DNA from: an uncultured Verrucomicrobiota bacterium | GTDB lineage: Bacteria > Verrucomicrobiota > Kiritimatiellia > CAIVKH01 | Direction: 5' to 3' | Assembly: GCA_937872895.1 (NCBI GenBank) | Contig: CALMUP010000004.1 | Location: 1-64,000, forward strand | DNA: 64,000 nucleotides | Part shown: positions 7,240 to 15,802 of the stretch, piece after piece | Layout: every line of letters starts with the position of its first letter | How positions within the stretch are numbered: the first letter of the stretch is position 1 | The notes under the pieces: generated by a model | Seen by the model: the letters and a program-made list of their open reading frames with translations, nothing else | What the model was told of the DNA's origin: nothing | Database searches by the model: none | Made by a program: the position numbers and the translations under genes

Positions 7240-10200
7240 TTACTCGAGGGTGGTGCCGATGACACCGGGCTGGCCGACGCGCACGCGGTAGTACCGGTAC
7301 TGGCCGAGTGGGGCGGAGTACTGCGGTCCGAGTTTGCCGTCGATGCCACCCCAGTCGGTGACCGGCTGCCACGGGTACGCGTTGAGGTCGTTGCTGGCTT
7401 CGACGCGGTACAGGCGGTCGGGGCGGCTGGTCCAGGAGAGCTCGATGCGGCCGTCCATGATGACGGTCTCGACCGCGAGCAGCGAGGTGTGGTCGAGCGG
7501 ATCGGTGGCGGCGACGATCTCCTCCATGTCCATCATGCCGTCGGCATCGCTGTCGGCGGCGAACGGATCGGTGCCGAGGTGGTATTCGGCGAGGTTGCTC
7601 AAGCCGTCCTGGTCGTGGTCCTCGTCGGCCATCGTTCCGGAGAGCAGGTCGATGCCGTAGCGGGCTTCCCAGCCGACGAGCAGGCGGCTGGCCCCGGCCT
7701 CCGAACCGGTCACCACGGTTACGCTGTAGGCGCGGGTGCGTTCGTGCATGGTGATGCGGTAGGTCGCGGCGGGCAGGCCGGTGAGGCGGACGTTGCCGCC
7801 CGACGATTCGAGCCAGCCATTCAGCGGGGCGGAGGTGCCGGGTTGGTCGTTATCGCCCCAGTTGGTGCCCCAGCTCCCGTTTGCTGCGAACTTCAACTGC
7901 ACGTCACCGCTCAACACGAAGGTGCCGGACCAGGTGTAGTCGCCGATCACCTGCAGGTTGTTCGCGGCGGGGTTCCATCCGTTCATCGTGCCGGCCACGG
8001 CGACGGCGGTGAAGTCGCGGGCGAACGTGCCGCCGATCTTGGTCACGGTGTAGCGGCGATCGGCGTCGTTGTAGCGGATGCGGTAGGTTCCGGCGCCGGA
8101 GGAGACGGCGATGTTGCCGCCGGATTGCTCGGCGATGCCGTCGTTGTTGTTGTCGCCGAAGTTCAGCGACCAGTCGCCGTACACATCGAACTTGAAGCGC
8201 TCGTTCGATGAGCTGCCGAAATTCGCCTCGGTTTCCCACACATTGTTGCTCACCAGGGTCATCAACTGGCTGCCCCAATTGTTGTGCGAGCCGCGCAGGT
8301 ACACCTGCGGGTGGACCTTGTTGAAGCCGCCTGCCTGCTGGGTGATGGTCACGGTGCCGGTGGACATCGCGCCGTTGTTGTCGGTCACCCGCAGGCGGAA
8401 GGTGTACACGGCGTTGTTGGTCTGGCTGAGCAGGACCACGGTGGCGTTCGGGCTGCCGGGGTGTGCGTAGGAAATAATGGCGAACGGGCCGGAGGCCTGG
8501 GTCCAGGCGTATTCGGAAATCGTGCCATCGGGGTCGTAGGAGCCGCTGCCGTCGAGGTAAACGGTGGCGCCGCCGAGGCCGTTGATGGTCTGGTTCGGGC
8601 CGGCGTTGGCGACCGGGGGTTGGTTCACGGTTTCCTTGGTGGCGGTATAGCGGCGGGTCTGGTCGTTAAAGCGCACGGTGTAGGTGCCGGCGCCTTGCTG
8701 GAAGGCGATGTTGCCGCCGGACTGGTCGGCCCAGCCGTCGTTGTTGTTGTCGCCGAAGTTCAGGCTCCAGTTGCCGTACACGTCGAACTTGTAGTTCTGG
8801 GTACCGCTGCCGACGACCACGGTCACTTCCCATGTGTAGTTGCTGACGAGGTTCATGAGCTGGGTGCCCCATCCGTTCGGGGTGCCGCGGAAATAAACCT
8901 GCGGGTAGGTCTTCTGGTAGGTGATGGTCGAGGTCTGGGTGACGGTGGTCGTCGCGGTGGCCGAGGCGCCGCGGTTGTCGGTGACGGTCAGGCGGACGCG
9001 GGCGACGCGGCTGCTGATGGTCGGTGCGGTCCACTGGACGGTCGGGGTGGCGGTGGAGGCGTCGGTCATCCAGACCGGACCATCGGAGCCGTCGATGATC
9101 GACCAGGCGTAGCTGGTGATCTGGCCATCGGGATCGTAGGAGCCACCGCCGTTCAGGGTGACCGGCTCCATCTGGTAGGTGGTGACGTTCGCGCCGGGCA
9201 CGGCCACGGGCGGGACGTTCGGGACGATTTTCGTCACGGTGTAGCGGCGGGTCTGGTCGTTGAACTGGATGCGGAAGTTGCCGTCACCCTGGGTGAGGGC
9301 GATGTTGCCGCCGGACTGGTCGGCCCAGCCGTCGTTGTTGTTGTCGCCGAAGTTCAGGGACCAGTCGCCGTAGACATCGAACTTGAAGCTGGAGGCGCCG
9401 GTGACGGCGACATCGAGCTGCCAGGTGTAGTTGGTGACGAGGGCCATGGCGGTGGTGCCCCAGCCGTTCGGGGTGCCGCGGAAGAACACCTGCGGGTAGG
9501 TCTTCTGGAAGACCTGGCCGGCGAGCTGGGTCACGGTGGTGGTGGCACTCGCGGAGGCCCCGTGGTTATCGGTCACGGTCAGGCGGACGAGGGCGGTACG
9601 GTTGCTCGTCGAGGGGGCGGTCCAGCGGACGGCGGGGGTGCTGGCGTTGGCGTTGTCGAGGACAACCGGTCCGCTGTTCGGGTTCGGGATGATCGACCAG
9701 GCGAAGGCGGCGATCGAGCCGTCGGGATCGTACGACGCGGTGCCATCAAGGGTCACCGGGTTGATGCCGATGGTGGAGCGGGCGGGGCCGGCGAGGGCGA
9801 CGGGGGCGACGTTGTTGGTGGGGACGCGGTCGAGGTGGTCGAGGTAGTTCGGGAGCAGGTTCGCGTTGGCGTCGTCGTCGGAGAGGTCGCCGTTGCGGTT
9901 CATGTCCTCGTCCCAGTTCCACAGGCCGTCGCCGTCGGCATCGGACTGGTCCACAATGGTCACGGTTTCGGTTGAGAAGGAGTAATTCACGAGGTACGAG
10001 CTGTGGGTCAGCAGGAACACCATCACGGTTTCGTTGCCTTCGGGAATGATGTCGTTGATGGGCCGGATCGGCAGTTCCACGGTGGCGACGCCGGCGGGGA
10101 TGGTGATCGAGCCGGGGAGTTGGGCGTAATCCAAGCCGTTGATGGCGGTGCCGGCGACGCTGTACTGGACGGTCAGCGGGCTGTGGGTCGGTCCGGTGCG

Positions 10201-12189
10201 GTGGAACGTCAGGAGGCCGGAGGCGGCCGGGCCGGTCACGCCTTCGACGGCGCGGTTGCGGATGTATTCCAGGGTGACGATGGGTTTGCTGCCGTGTTCG
10301 GTGGTGGCGGTGAAGCCGGCGAGGCGTTGCTGGGCGTTGGAGCCGTAGTGCTGGAAGTGCAGGTAGGGGGTGGCGCGGGAGAGGGCGATGCCGGGCGCGG
10401 TGTGGGCGCTGTCGATCACGGTGGTGTTGTTCACGCGCAGCGTGGCGCGGTCGAGGGTGAAGGCGGCCTCGACGCGGGGCATTGCGCCCTGGTGCAGGTT
10501 GTTCACCCAGGCGGTGGCGAGCGGGGTGGTGTCCCATCCGGGCGCGCCGGTCCAGCTGGTGCGGGTCCAGACGGCGTACTTGTCGAGTACGCTGATCGTC
10601 GGGAGGACGGAGCACTGGAGCAAGTCCACGCGGGCCGAGGACTGACCGCGCTGGTAGGTGATTCGGAAGGCAAGGCGGCCATTGGCGACGGCGTCGTCGC
10701 TGAGGTCGAAGCTCATGAACTGGTCGGAGCCGTAGAGTTCGCGCACGCCGATGAACAGTTCGTTGAAGTCGGAAAAGCCGGTGCCGGCCTTGGTGTCGTA
10801 GTCGAAGGCGAGCACGACCTTCTTGCCGGGTTCGGTGAGGTTCACGCGGGCGAGGTCGCCCCAACCGTTGCGCAGGTCCACGCTGACGCGGCCATGGCCG
10901 CGGTTGCCGGTGACGTGGATGACGCCGTTGTGGTTGCTCGGGGTGGTGTAGTCGAGCAGGTCGAAGGCGGTGTAGGCGGCGGAGACGCGGAAGAAGCGAG
11001 GGTCGAGAAAGTGGGGTACGGAAGAGGGGCCGTTTACGCGGACGGCCGGGGGCAGGTTGGTCATCGAGAAGTTCGGTTCGTAGGACGGATCACCGGGGTA
11101 GGTTTCGGCCAGGGCGACGGCGGCGGCGAAGTCGGCCACCGGGTAGCGGAGGCCGGTGTAGATGTCATCCGTGAATTTCGCGGAGCGTTTGAGGATGCGG
11201 TCCATCTGGCTCACCCGCAGCCAGCGTCCGGTATGGGTGTTGATGTAGGCTTGCTGGACGAGGGTCGCGCCGCCAGCGAGGAACGGCGAGGCGAGGGAGG
11301 TTCCGCCGATCGATTGGTCGTAGGCGTTGTCGGGGCCGATGGTCTTGACCACGTAGTCGGTGAATATTGTCTCCTGGTTGCGCTGGCTGCCGGTAGCTTC
11401 GGCGCGGCCGATGGTGGCGGTTTCGAGGGTCAGGCCGCTGACCACCAGGTCATAGCCGTGTTGCTCCACCCAGCGAACGCTGGCGCGGTGGGGGGAGTAG
11501 CCGCCCACGATCATGCGGTCGGCCGAGAGGTAGGAGAACGAGTTGCCGGCGGCGTTCACGCCGATCACGCCGCTGTTGCGGCGGGTCGTGCCGTCGATCA
11601 TGGACCAGCCGGTGAAGCTGCGGTTCATGACCACGGTGCGGTTCGGATTGCCGTCGGGGACGAGGCTCAGCAGGAGGTTGAAGTTCTCGGTGTCCCCGGC
11701 GAGCACGAGGCGCGCTTTCGGGGCGGCGCCGAGGCTTTCGCCAAACGGACCGCGTTCGCCGGAGGCGGCCGCGCCGGTCACCCAGGTGCCATGGTAGCCC
11801 CAGATCAACGGCTTCAGCGGGTTGTTCATGCTCACCGGCAAGGTGAATGATTCGGGAGACTCGTATCCGTGCTTCATCTGGTAATAGGCCTTGGCGGCGT
11901 ACTCGCGGTGGGCGGACATGAAGATACGCGGGTTGGTGCGGTTCAAGTGGGGGATGGAGGACTGGTTGTTGAACCATTCGGTATAGACCTTGCCGCCGGT
12001 CCAGCCGAGGCCGGGGTGGGTTACATCGAATTCGGTGTCGCTCACGCCGATGGTCAGGCCTTCGCCGGTGAGGTGGGGGTGGGAGGTCTCCAGCGCGGTG
12101 AGGCCGAAGAAGGATCGTTCCTGGGAGTCCAGGGCGGAGGTGGTACTGGCGGTGGCGAGCAGCAGGGTGGTGAGAAGGGCACGTTTCAT
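7240..12189 (-). CDS. Secreted subtilisin-like (S8) protease with PKD and carbohydrate-binding-like modules
   Basis: This 1649-residue exported protein has a signal peptide at 1-19. The peptidase S8 domain (about 40-370) has a complete triad: D51 in GVSDTEFD, H134 in YHGTWVTG and S299 in GGTSLASP, with NAAGN as the oxyanion region. A beta-rich region and a Calx-beta domain (INGLDYAQLPGSITIPAG) follow, then three alternating PKD domains (SYDPDG...YAWS) and modules of the type FRGTPNGWG...FDVYGDWSLNFGDNNNDG. Those modules resemble SusE/X25-like starch-binding domains. A fourth, divergent copy follows. Residues ~1500-1649 are a C-terminal module with W-x-x-RYG, EF-hand-like DQDGLSNLAEY and a beta sandwich. 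It probably acts outside the cell or at its surface on glycan-bound protein. Confidence 0.9.
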   Translation of the reverse strand: MKRALLTTLLLATASTTSALDSQERSFFGLTALETSHPHLTGEGLTIGVSDTEFDVTHPGLGWTGGKVYTEWFNNQSSIPHLNRTNPRIFMSAHREYAAKAYYQMKHGYESPESFTLPVSMNNPLKPLIWGYHGTWVTGAAASGERGPFGESLGAAPKARLVLAGDTENFNLLLSLVPDGNPNRTVVMNRSFTGWSMIDGTTRRNSGVIGVNAAGNSFSYLSADRMIVGGYSPHRASVRWVEQHGYDLVVSGLTLETATIGRAEATGSQRNQETIFTDYVVKTIGPDNAYDQSIGGTSLASPFLAGGATLVQQAYINTHTGRWLRVSQMDRILKRSAKFTDDIYTGLRYPVADFAAAVALAETYPGDPSYEPNFSMTNLPPAVRVNGPSSVPHFLDPRFFRVSAAYTAFDLLDYTTPSNHNGVIHVTGNRGHGRVSVDLRNGWGDLARVNLTEPGKKVVLAFDYDTKAGTGFSDFNELFIGVRELYGSDQFMSFDLSDDAVANGRLAFRITYQRGQSSARVDLLQCSVLPTISVLDKYAVWTRTSWTGAPGWDTTPLATAWVNNLHQGAMPRVEAAFTLDRATLRVNNTTVIDSAHTAPGIALSRATPYLHFQHYGSNAQQRLAGFTATTEHGSKPIVTLEYIRNRAVEGVTGPAASGLLTFHRTGPTHSPLTVQYSVAGTAINGLDYAQLPGSITIPAGVATVELPIRPINDIIPEGNETVMVFLLTHSSYLVNYSFSTETVTIVDQSDADGDGLWNWDEDMNRNGDLSDDDANANLLPNYLDHLDRVPTNNVAPVALAGPARSTIGINPVTLDGTASYDPDGSIAAFAWSIIPNPNSGPVVLDNANASTPAVRWTAPSTSNRTALVRLTVTDNHGASASATTTVTQLAGQVFQKTYPQVFFRGTPNGWGTTAMALVTNYTWQLDVAVTGASSFKFDVYGDWSLNFGDNNNDGWADQSGGNIALTQGDGNFRIQFNDQTRRYTVTKIVPNVPPVAVPGANVTTYQMEPVTLNGGGSYDPDGQITSYAWSIIDGSDGPVWMTDASTATPTVQWTAPTISSRVARVRLTVTDNRGASATATTTVTQTSTITYQKTYPQVYFRGTPNGWGTQLMNLVSNYTWEVTVVVGSGTQNYKFDVYGNWSLNFGDNNNDGWADQSGGNIAFQQGAGTYTVRFNDQTRRYTATKETVNQPPVANAGPNQTINGLGGATVYLDGSGSYDPDGTISEYAWTQASGPFAIISYAHPGSPNATVVLLSQTNNAVYTFRLRVTDNNGAMSTGTVTITQQAGGFNKVHPQVYLRGSHNNWGSQLMTLVSNNVWETEANFGSSSNERFKFDVYGDWSLNFGDNNNDGIAEQSGGNIAVSSGAGTYRIRYNDADRRYTVTKIGGTFARDFTAVAVAGTMNGWNPAANNLQVIGDYTWSGTFVLSGDVQLKFAANGSWGTNWGDNDQPGTSAPLNGWLESSGGNVRLTGLPAATYRITMHERTRAYSVTVVTGSEAGASRLLVGWEARYGIDLLSGTMADEDHDQDGLSNLAEYHLGTDPFAADSDADGMMDMEEIVAATDPLDHTSLLAVETVIMDGRIELSWTSRPDRLYRVEASNDLNAYPWQPVTDWGGIDGKLGPQYSAPLGQYRYYRVRVGQPGVIGTTLE
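8040..9500 (-). repeat. Intragenic ~595-bp repeats encoding PKD plus binding module
   Basis: A nearly invariant stretch beginning GCCGTCGTTGTTGTTGTCGC recurs at 8137, 8734 and 9328, spacings of 597 and 594 bp. Each marks one PKD plus carbohydrate-binding-like unit of about 198 residues. The DNA is most conserved over the FGDNNNDG loop. Confidence 0.8.
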
Positions 12190-12204
12190 GGTCGGTTCCT
12201 TGGG

Positions 12205-12969
12205 TTACTCAACAGTCAAAAATCGTTCTTCGTTGGCGGGTTGGCCGGGGTATTCGATGCGGTAGCGTCCGGCGGGCAGCGGGTCGAGTGCGCCGTCCAG
12301 CTCCACCGGAACTTCGATACCGGGGGCGGGTTCACCCGAACGGGTGCCGAGCGGCTGGAGCACGAGCCGGTCATCGAATTGTGTCACCAGTATGTGGGTA
12401 AAGGCGTGGGAGGCATCGGGGAGTCGGCCGGTCAGGCGGTAGGGCACCGGTTCGCCGGCCGTCGCCGTGACGGGGAGATCGAGGGTGCCGATGGTCACGG
12501 CGTGGACATTGCGGCGGGGCAGACGGACGAACACTGCACCGGCGTCGCGCAGGATGTGCTCCGGGACGCCCTCGGCACGCAGGCGTTCCAGGGTCTGACG
12601 GATGTCCTCGGCGGTGATGCCATACTGCTCCCGCCAGTAGTCGGCTATGGGCGAGACATCCAAGGTGATCGGCGCAACCGGGGGTGTGCTGCTCGCGGCC
12701 GGGCTGCCCACCGGTGATGGGGTCGTCGGAGCGACGGCCGGCTGGGCAATCGGAGGGAACGCCGGCGATGGCCCTTGCGGTGTGCCGGGGATGGATGCTG
12801 GGGCGGAAAGCGAGCGCGGGGCCGATGCTTCCTGTGTGGCAGGAGCATGGACGGCCGGGGGAGCGCCGCGCTCCTCCCGGATGGCCTGAGGCGCCAGCCA
12901 CAGCAGGGCCATCACGACACCACCCAGGACACCGAGCCAAACAATCCAAAACAACAGCCTGCGATTCAT
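12205..12969 (-). CDS. Membrane-anchored hypothetical protein with proline-rich linker
   Basis: This 254-residue protein of unknown family has one N-terminal membrane helix (about 5-27, FWIVWLGVLGGVVMALLWLA). A Pro/Ala/Ser linker covers ~35-105. The C-terminal half includes a helical segment (DYWREQYGITAEDIRQTLERL) and beta-rich segments ending RYRIEYPGQPANEERFLTVE. It was probably anchored in the inner membrane with a periplasmic domain. It lies just upstream of the secreted subtilase on the same strand (15 nt gap), so the two are likely co-transcribed. A role in export or activity of the protease is possible but unproven. Confidence 0.75.
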   Translation of the reverse strand: MNRRLLFWIVWLGVLGGVVMALLWLAPQAIREERGAPPAVHAPATQEASAPRSLSAPASIPGTPQGPSPAFPPIAQPAVAPTTPSPVGSPAASSTPPVAPITLDVSPIADYWREQYGITAEDIRQTLERLRAEGVPEHILRDAGAVFVRLPRRNVHAVTIGTLDLPVTATAGEPVPYRLTGRLPDASHAFTHILVTQFDDRLVLQPLGTRSGEPAPGIEVPVELDGALDPLPAGRYRIEYPGQPANEERFLTVE

Positions 12970-13022
12970 GGTTAAACATATTAGTGAATCGCTTTACATT
13001 ATGCCAAGGTTAAATTAACATT
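12970..13022. promoter_or_regulatory. AT-rich divergent promoter region
   Basis: This is a sharply AT-rich spacer. On the plus strand TTTACA (from 12994) is followed by a TAAC-type -10 about 17 bp on, toward the DUF2851 gene. On the minus strand TTGGCA, an 18-bp spacer and TAATAT point toward the gene starting at 12969. Boxes were assigned by eye. Confidence 0.4.
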
Positions 13023-13076
13023 TTTTATGGAGAGAGGTCGGCGGATTGACTGAGGCCGTGAGTGAGGAGCGCTATC

Positions 13077-14552
13077 ATGTTGATGGATAAATATTTCGGC
13101 GAATCGTTGCTGTACTGGTCGGTTGGGCGGGCGACGAACGAGCGGGTGGTGCGGGAGTCGCGGTCCAGTGGGCGTGTCTTTCCGTATTCGGAGCGGCATG
13201 TGCAGGCGGTTTGGTTTGATCAGCGGTGGCGGCCGGGTGGATTGATAACTGCCACCGGGGAGCGGGTGGAGGTGGTTTATCCGGGCCGTTGGAACATGGA
13301 GGCGGGGCCGGATTTTCTGGATGCCGTGCTGGTGTTGGGTCCGGGCATGCGGCGGATCGAAGGGGATGTCGAGGTGCATGTATTCCCCTCGGGGTGGCGG
13401 CAGCATGGGCATCGGCACGATCCGCGTTATCGCAGGGTGGTGGCGCACGTAACCTACTTTGAAGGAGTCGTGGAGCCGGGTGAATTGCCGCCCGGTGCGG
13501 TGGAAATCCCGTTGCGTTCATTGCTGCAGGCGCAGCCAGGTTTCGCCTTTGAGCATCTGGATGTGACCGAATATCCTTACGCGGGGCGATCCGACCAGCC
13601 GCCTTGCCGTACCTTGTTGCGCGGGTGGCCGCCGGAAGCCAAGATCCGGTTGTTGGTGTCGGCGGGCCATGCGCGGATGCGGTTGAAGGCGGAGCGATTG
13701 GCGGCGGCCGTGGCGGAGAGAGGTCTGGATCAGGTCTGGTACGAATCGGTTTTGGCTGCGATGGGATACCAGCACAACAAGCGTGCGGCCCAGGCCTTGG
13801 CCGAATTGGCACCACTTGATCACTGGCGGGCGTGTGCCGATGGCGATGTGCTGCGTGGTTATGCCATCCTGGCCGGGTTGTCGGGATTGCTGCCGGCAGA
13901 AATGGACGGAGCGTGGGATGTGGAAACGCGGGATTTCGTCCGAATGATATGGGACGTCTGGTGGCGCGAAAAGAGTCGTTTTCCCGCAGGACTGCCGCGG
14001 TCGGCGTGGCGGCTGCACGGTATCCGGCCGTTGAACCATCCCTTGCGTCGCCTGATGGGCGCGGCACGGATGTTGATCGGTGCCGCAACGGCACGCCAAG
14101 CCTTGGCCGCGTGGGTCTTTCCAGATGCGCGCCGTTCGGTGTTGGCGCTGGATGCCGCATGCCATGGCCCGGAGGCCGGATCCGGGCCGTGGCGCGAATA
14201 CGTGGGTGGCACCCGGTCTTCCCGCCCGGTGGCCCTGGTCGGTCAAGACCGGTTGAATGCCCTGTTGCTCAATGTCGTCCTGCCGCTGGCGGCGGCATCC
14301 GGATTTGACCCCGTGACCCTTGACGCAAACCTTGCCTCGATCAAGCCCGAGCCCTTGAACCAAATCATGAAACAAACCGCCCATTACCTGTTCGGTACCG
14401 AGTTCCCGTCCCGATGGCTAGCCTCGGCCAGCGCCCGCCAGGGGTTGATGCAGGTATTTCACGATTATTGCCTGCATGACCGGTCGCAGTGTGCCCGCTG
14501 CCCCTTTCCGGGTTGGTTGGCCGTGCCGCAAAACCCCGGATTGCAACAGTAG
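13077..14552 (+). CDS. DUF2851 family protein
   Basis: This 491-residue protein belongs to a family of unknown function common in Bacteroidota and PVC bacteria. The family core is clear: ERVEVVYPGRWNMEAGPDFLDA, then GDVEVHVFPSGWRQHGHRHDPRY and VVAHVTYF. A cysteine cluster near the C-terminus (CLHDRSQCARCPFPGW) could bind metal. The ATG at 13077 has GAGGAG 8-9 nt upstream; an in-frame GTG at 13062 is less well placed. No signal peptide is visible. It stands alone between an AT-rich promoter region and the next operon. The His-rich, acidic core would suit a metal-dependent enzyme, but that is speculation. Confidence 0.87.
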   Translation: MLMDKYFGESLLYWSVGRATNERVVRESRSSGRVFPYSERHVQAVWFDQRWRPGGLITATGERVEVVYPGRWNMEAGPDFLDAVLVLGPGMRRIEGDVEVHVFPSGWRQHGHRHDPRYRRVVAHVTYFEGVVEPGELPPGAVEIPLRSLLQAQPGFAFEHLDVTEYPYAGRSDQPPCRTLLRGWPPEAKIRLLVSAGHARMRLKAERLAAAVAERGLDQVWYESVLAAMGYQHNKRAAQALAELAPLDHWRACADGDVLRGYAILAGLSGLLPAEMDGAWDVETRDFVRMIWDVWWREKSRFPAGLPRSAWRLHGIRPLNHPLRRLMGAARMLIGAATARQALAAWVFPDARRSVLALDAACHGPEAGSGPWREYVGGTRSSRPVALVGQDRLNALLLNVVLPLAAASGFDPVTLDANLASIKPEPLNQIMKQTAHYLFGTEFPSRWLASASARQGLMQVFHDYCLHDRSQCARCPFPGWLAVPQNPGLQQ

Positions 14553-14561
14553 TTTCTATTG

Positions 14562-14590
14562 TTGTTGATCGACCGGTCGTGGTTTAATAC
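14562..14590 (+). promoter_or_regulatory. Putative sigma-70 promoter of the coiled-coil/kinase operon
   Basis: TTGTTG (14562-14567), a 17-bp spacer and TAATAC (14585-14590) lie 30 bp before the first start codon. Confidence 0.55.
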
Positions 14591-14620
14591 GCCATAATCC
14601 ACGTTTAGGAGTTTATGGCC

Positions 14621-15802
14621 ATGGTGTTTTATGTACGAACATGGGTGCCCGTTTTGGTGGCGCTGCTTTGGGCGATCCCGGTCTTTGTTCAGGCGCAGGA
14701 TGCGGACAAGATTCGCCGCCAACTCGACCGGCTGAACAAGGCGTTGGCGGAGACCAGCCAGATCCCCCCGAATACCGAAGCGACGCTGGAGACGTTGCGC
14801 CGCGAATTGTTCCGGTCGGCGCTGGAAACGCGCGATGCAAAGAAGCGCTCCGATGCCATCGCCGAATCCATGAAGACTGGCCAGGCCGATCCGGTTGCCG
14901 AGCTGGAAGCCTTGCGCGGCGACATCATTGCCGCAGGTACACGTTTGCGCGAATTGCGGGACCGGATCGAGCGGTTCTCTGCGATCATCGAGGATCAGAA
15001 ACGCTTGTTGCAGGACCAGGCCAGCCAGATCGAAAAACTCGACCGCGCCCTGCTCCAGCAGCCCGGCATGCTGGAGGATGCTGTGGCGAGGAAGACCCGT
15101 GCCCTCGAAAAGACCATCGCCTCGCTCAACGAGCAATTGGCCGCGCGCGACGCCGCGATCGCCCGCCTGGACGTCAAACCGTCCACGCGTGCCACGCCAC
15201 CACCGCCCGCCGTAGCCGCTGCGGTCGTGGATACCACCCCGGCGTTGACCGTCGCCTTTGATGCCCTTGCCTCCGGTCGCATCGACGAAGCACTTTCCGG
15301 ATTCCAGGGTGTGCTGGCCGTGGATCCGGCCTCGTTGGATGCCCGCGCCGGCTTGGCCGCCGGCTTTTTCGAGCAGGGGCAGTTTGCCGCCGCCAACGAG
15401 TTGGTCGAGCAAGTCTTGGAGGTGGAGCGCAAGCATGCCCGCGCCCTCGGCCTGCGCGGCGCCCTGTTGTTCCGTGAAGGCAAGGCGAAGGATGCCCGCA
15501 AGGCCCTGGAGCGCGCGGTGGATGTCGACGATACGAACCCGTTCAACTACAACCAGCTCGGCGTGGTCCTGAGTGGACTCGGGCGGAACCGCGATGCGAT
15601 CAAGGCCCTGCAACGGGCCGTGGAGCTAGATCCGGAATATGTCACCGCCATGGTGAACCTGGCCATCCTGCTCGCTTCGGACAAGGAACCCGACCTTGAA
15701 TTCGCCCGGTACTACTACGTCAAGGCGTTGAGCAAGGGCAGCGCCCGTCAGCCGTTCCTTGACGACGTGCTGGGCTTGGGTGATTCCGTGGAAACGCCAT
15801 GA
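14621..15802 (+). CDS. Secreted coiled-coil and TPR protein
   Basis: This protein of about 393 residues has a signal peptide (FYVRTWVPVLVALLWAIPVFVQAQ). A long coiled coil (about 25-185) is rich in charged heptads. After a short Pro-rich linker, TPR repeats cover about 215-375 (LDARAGLAAGFFEQGQFAAA, NPFNYNQLGVVLSGLGRNRDA). TAGGAG at 14606-14611 favours the second ATG at 14621 over the one at 14615. It should be a periplasmic scaffold. The stop overlaps the start of the next gene by 4 nt, beginning a coupled operon with another secreted coiled-coil protein and a histidine kinase. The partner is unknown. Confidence 0.82.
   Translation: MVFYVRTWVPVLVALLWAIPVFVQAQDADKIRRQLDRLNKALAETSQIPPNTEATLETLRRELFRSALETRDAKKRSDAIAESMKTGQADPVAELEALRGDIIAAGTRLRELRDRIERFSAIIEDQKRLLQDQASQIEKLDRALLQQPGMLEDAVARKTRALEKTIASLNEQLAARDAAIARLDVKPSTRATPPPPAVAAAVVDTTPALTVAFDALASGRIDEALSGFQGVLAVDPASLDARAGLAAGFFEQGQFAAANELVEQVLEVERKHARALGLRGALLFREGKAKDARKALERAVDVDDTNPFNYNQLGVVLSGLGRNRDAIKALQRAVELDPEYVTAMVNLAILLASDKEPDLEFARYYYVKALSKGSARQPFLDDVLGLGDSVETP

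Noticed and set aside
8284-11850. Long plus-strand frames opposite the subtilase
   Set aside because: Their sequence is repetitive Gly/Val/Ala because it mirrors the PKD and binding repeats; no independent domain or start signal.
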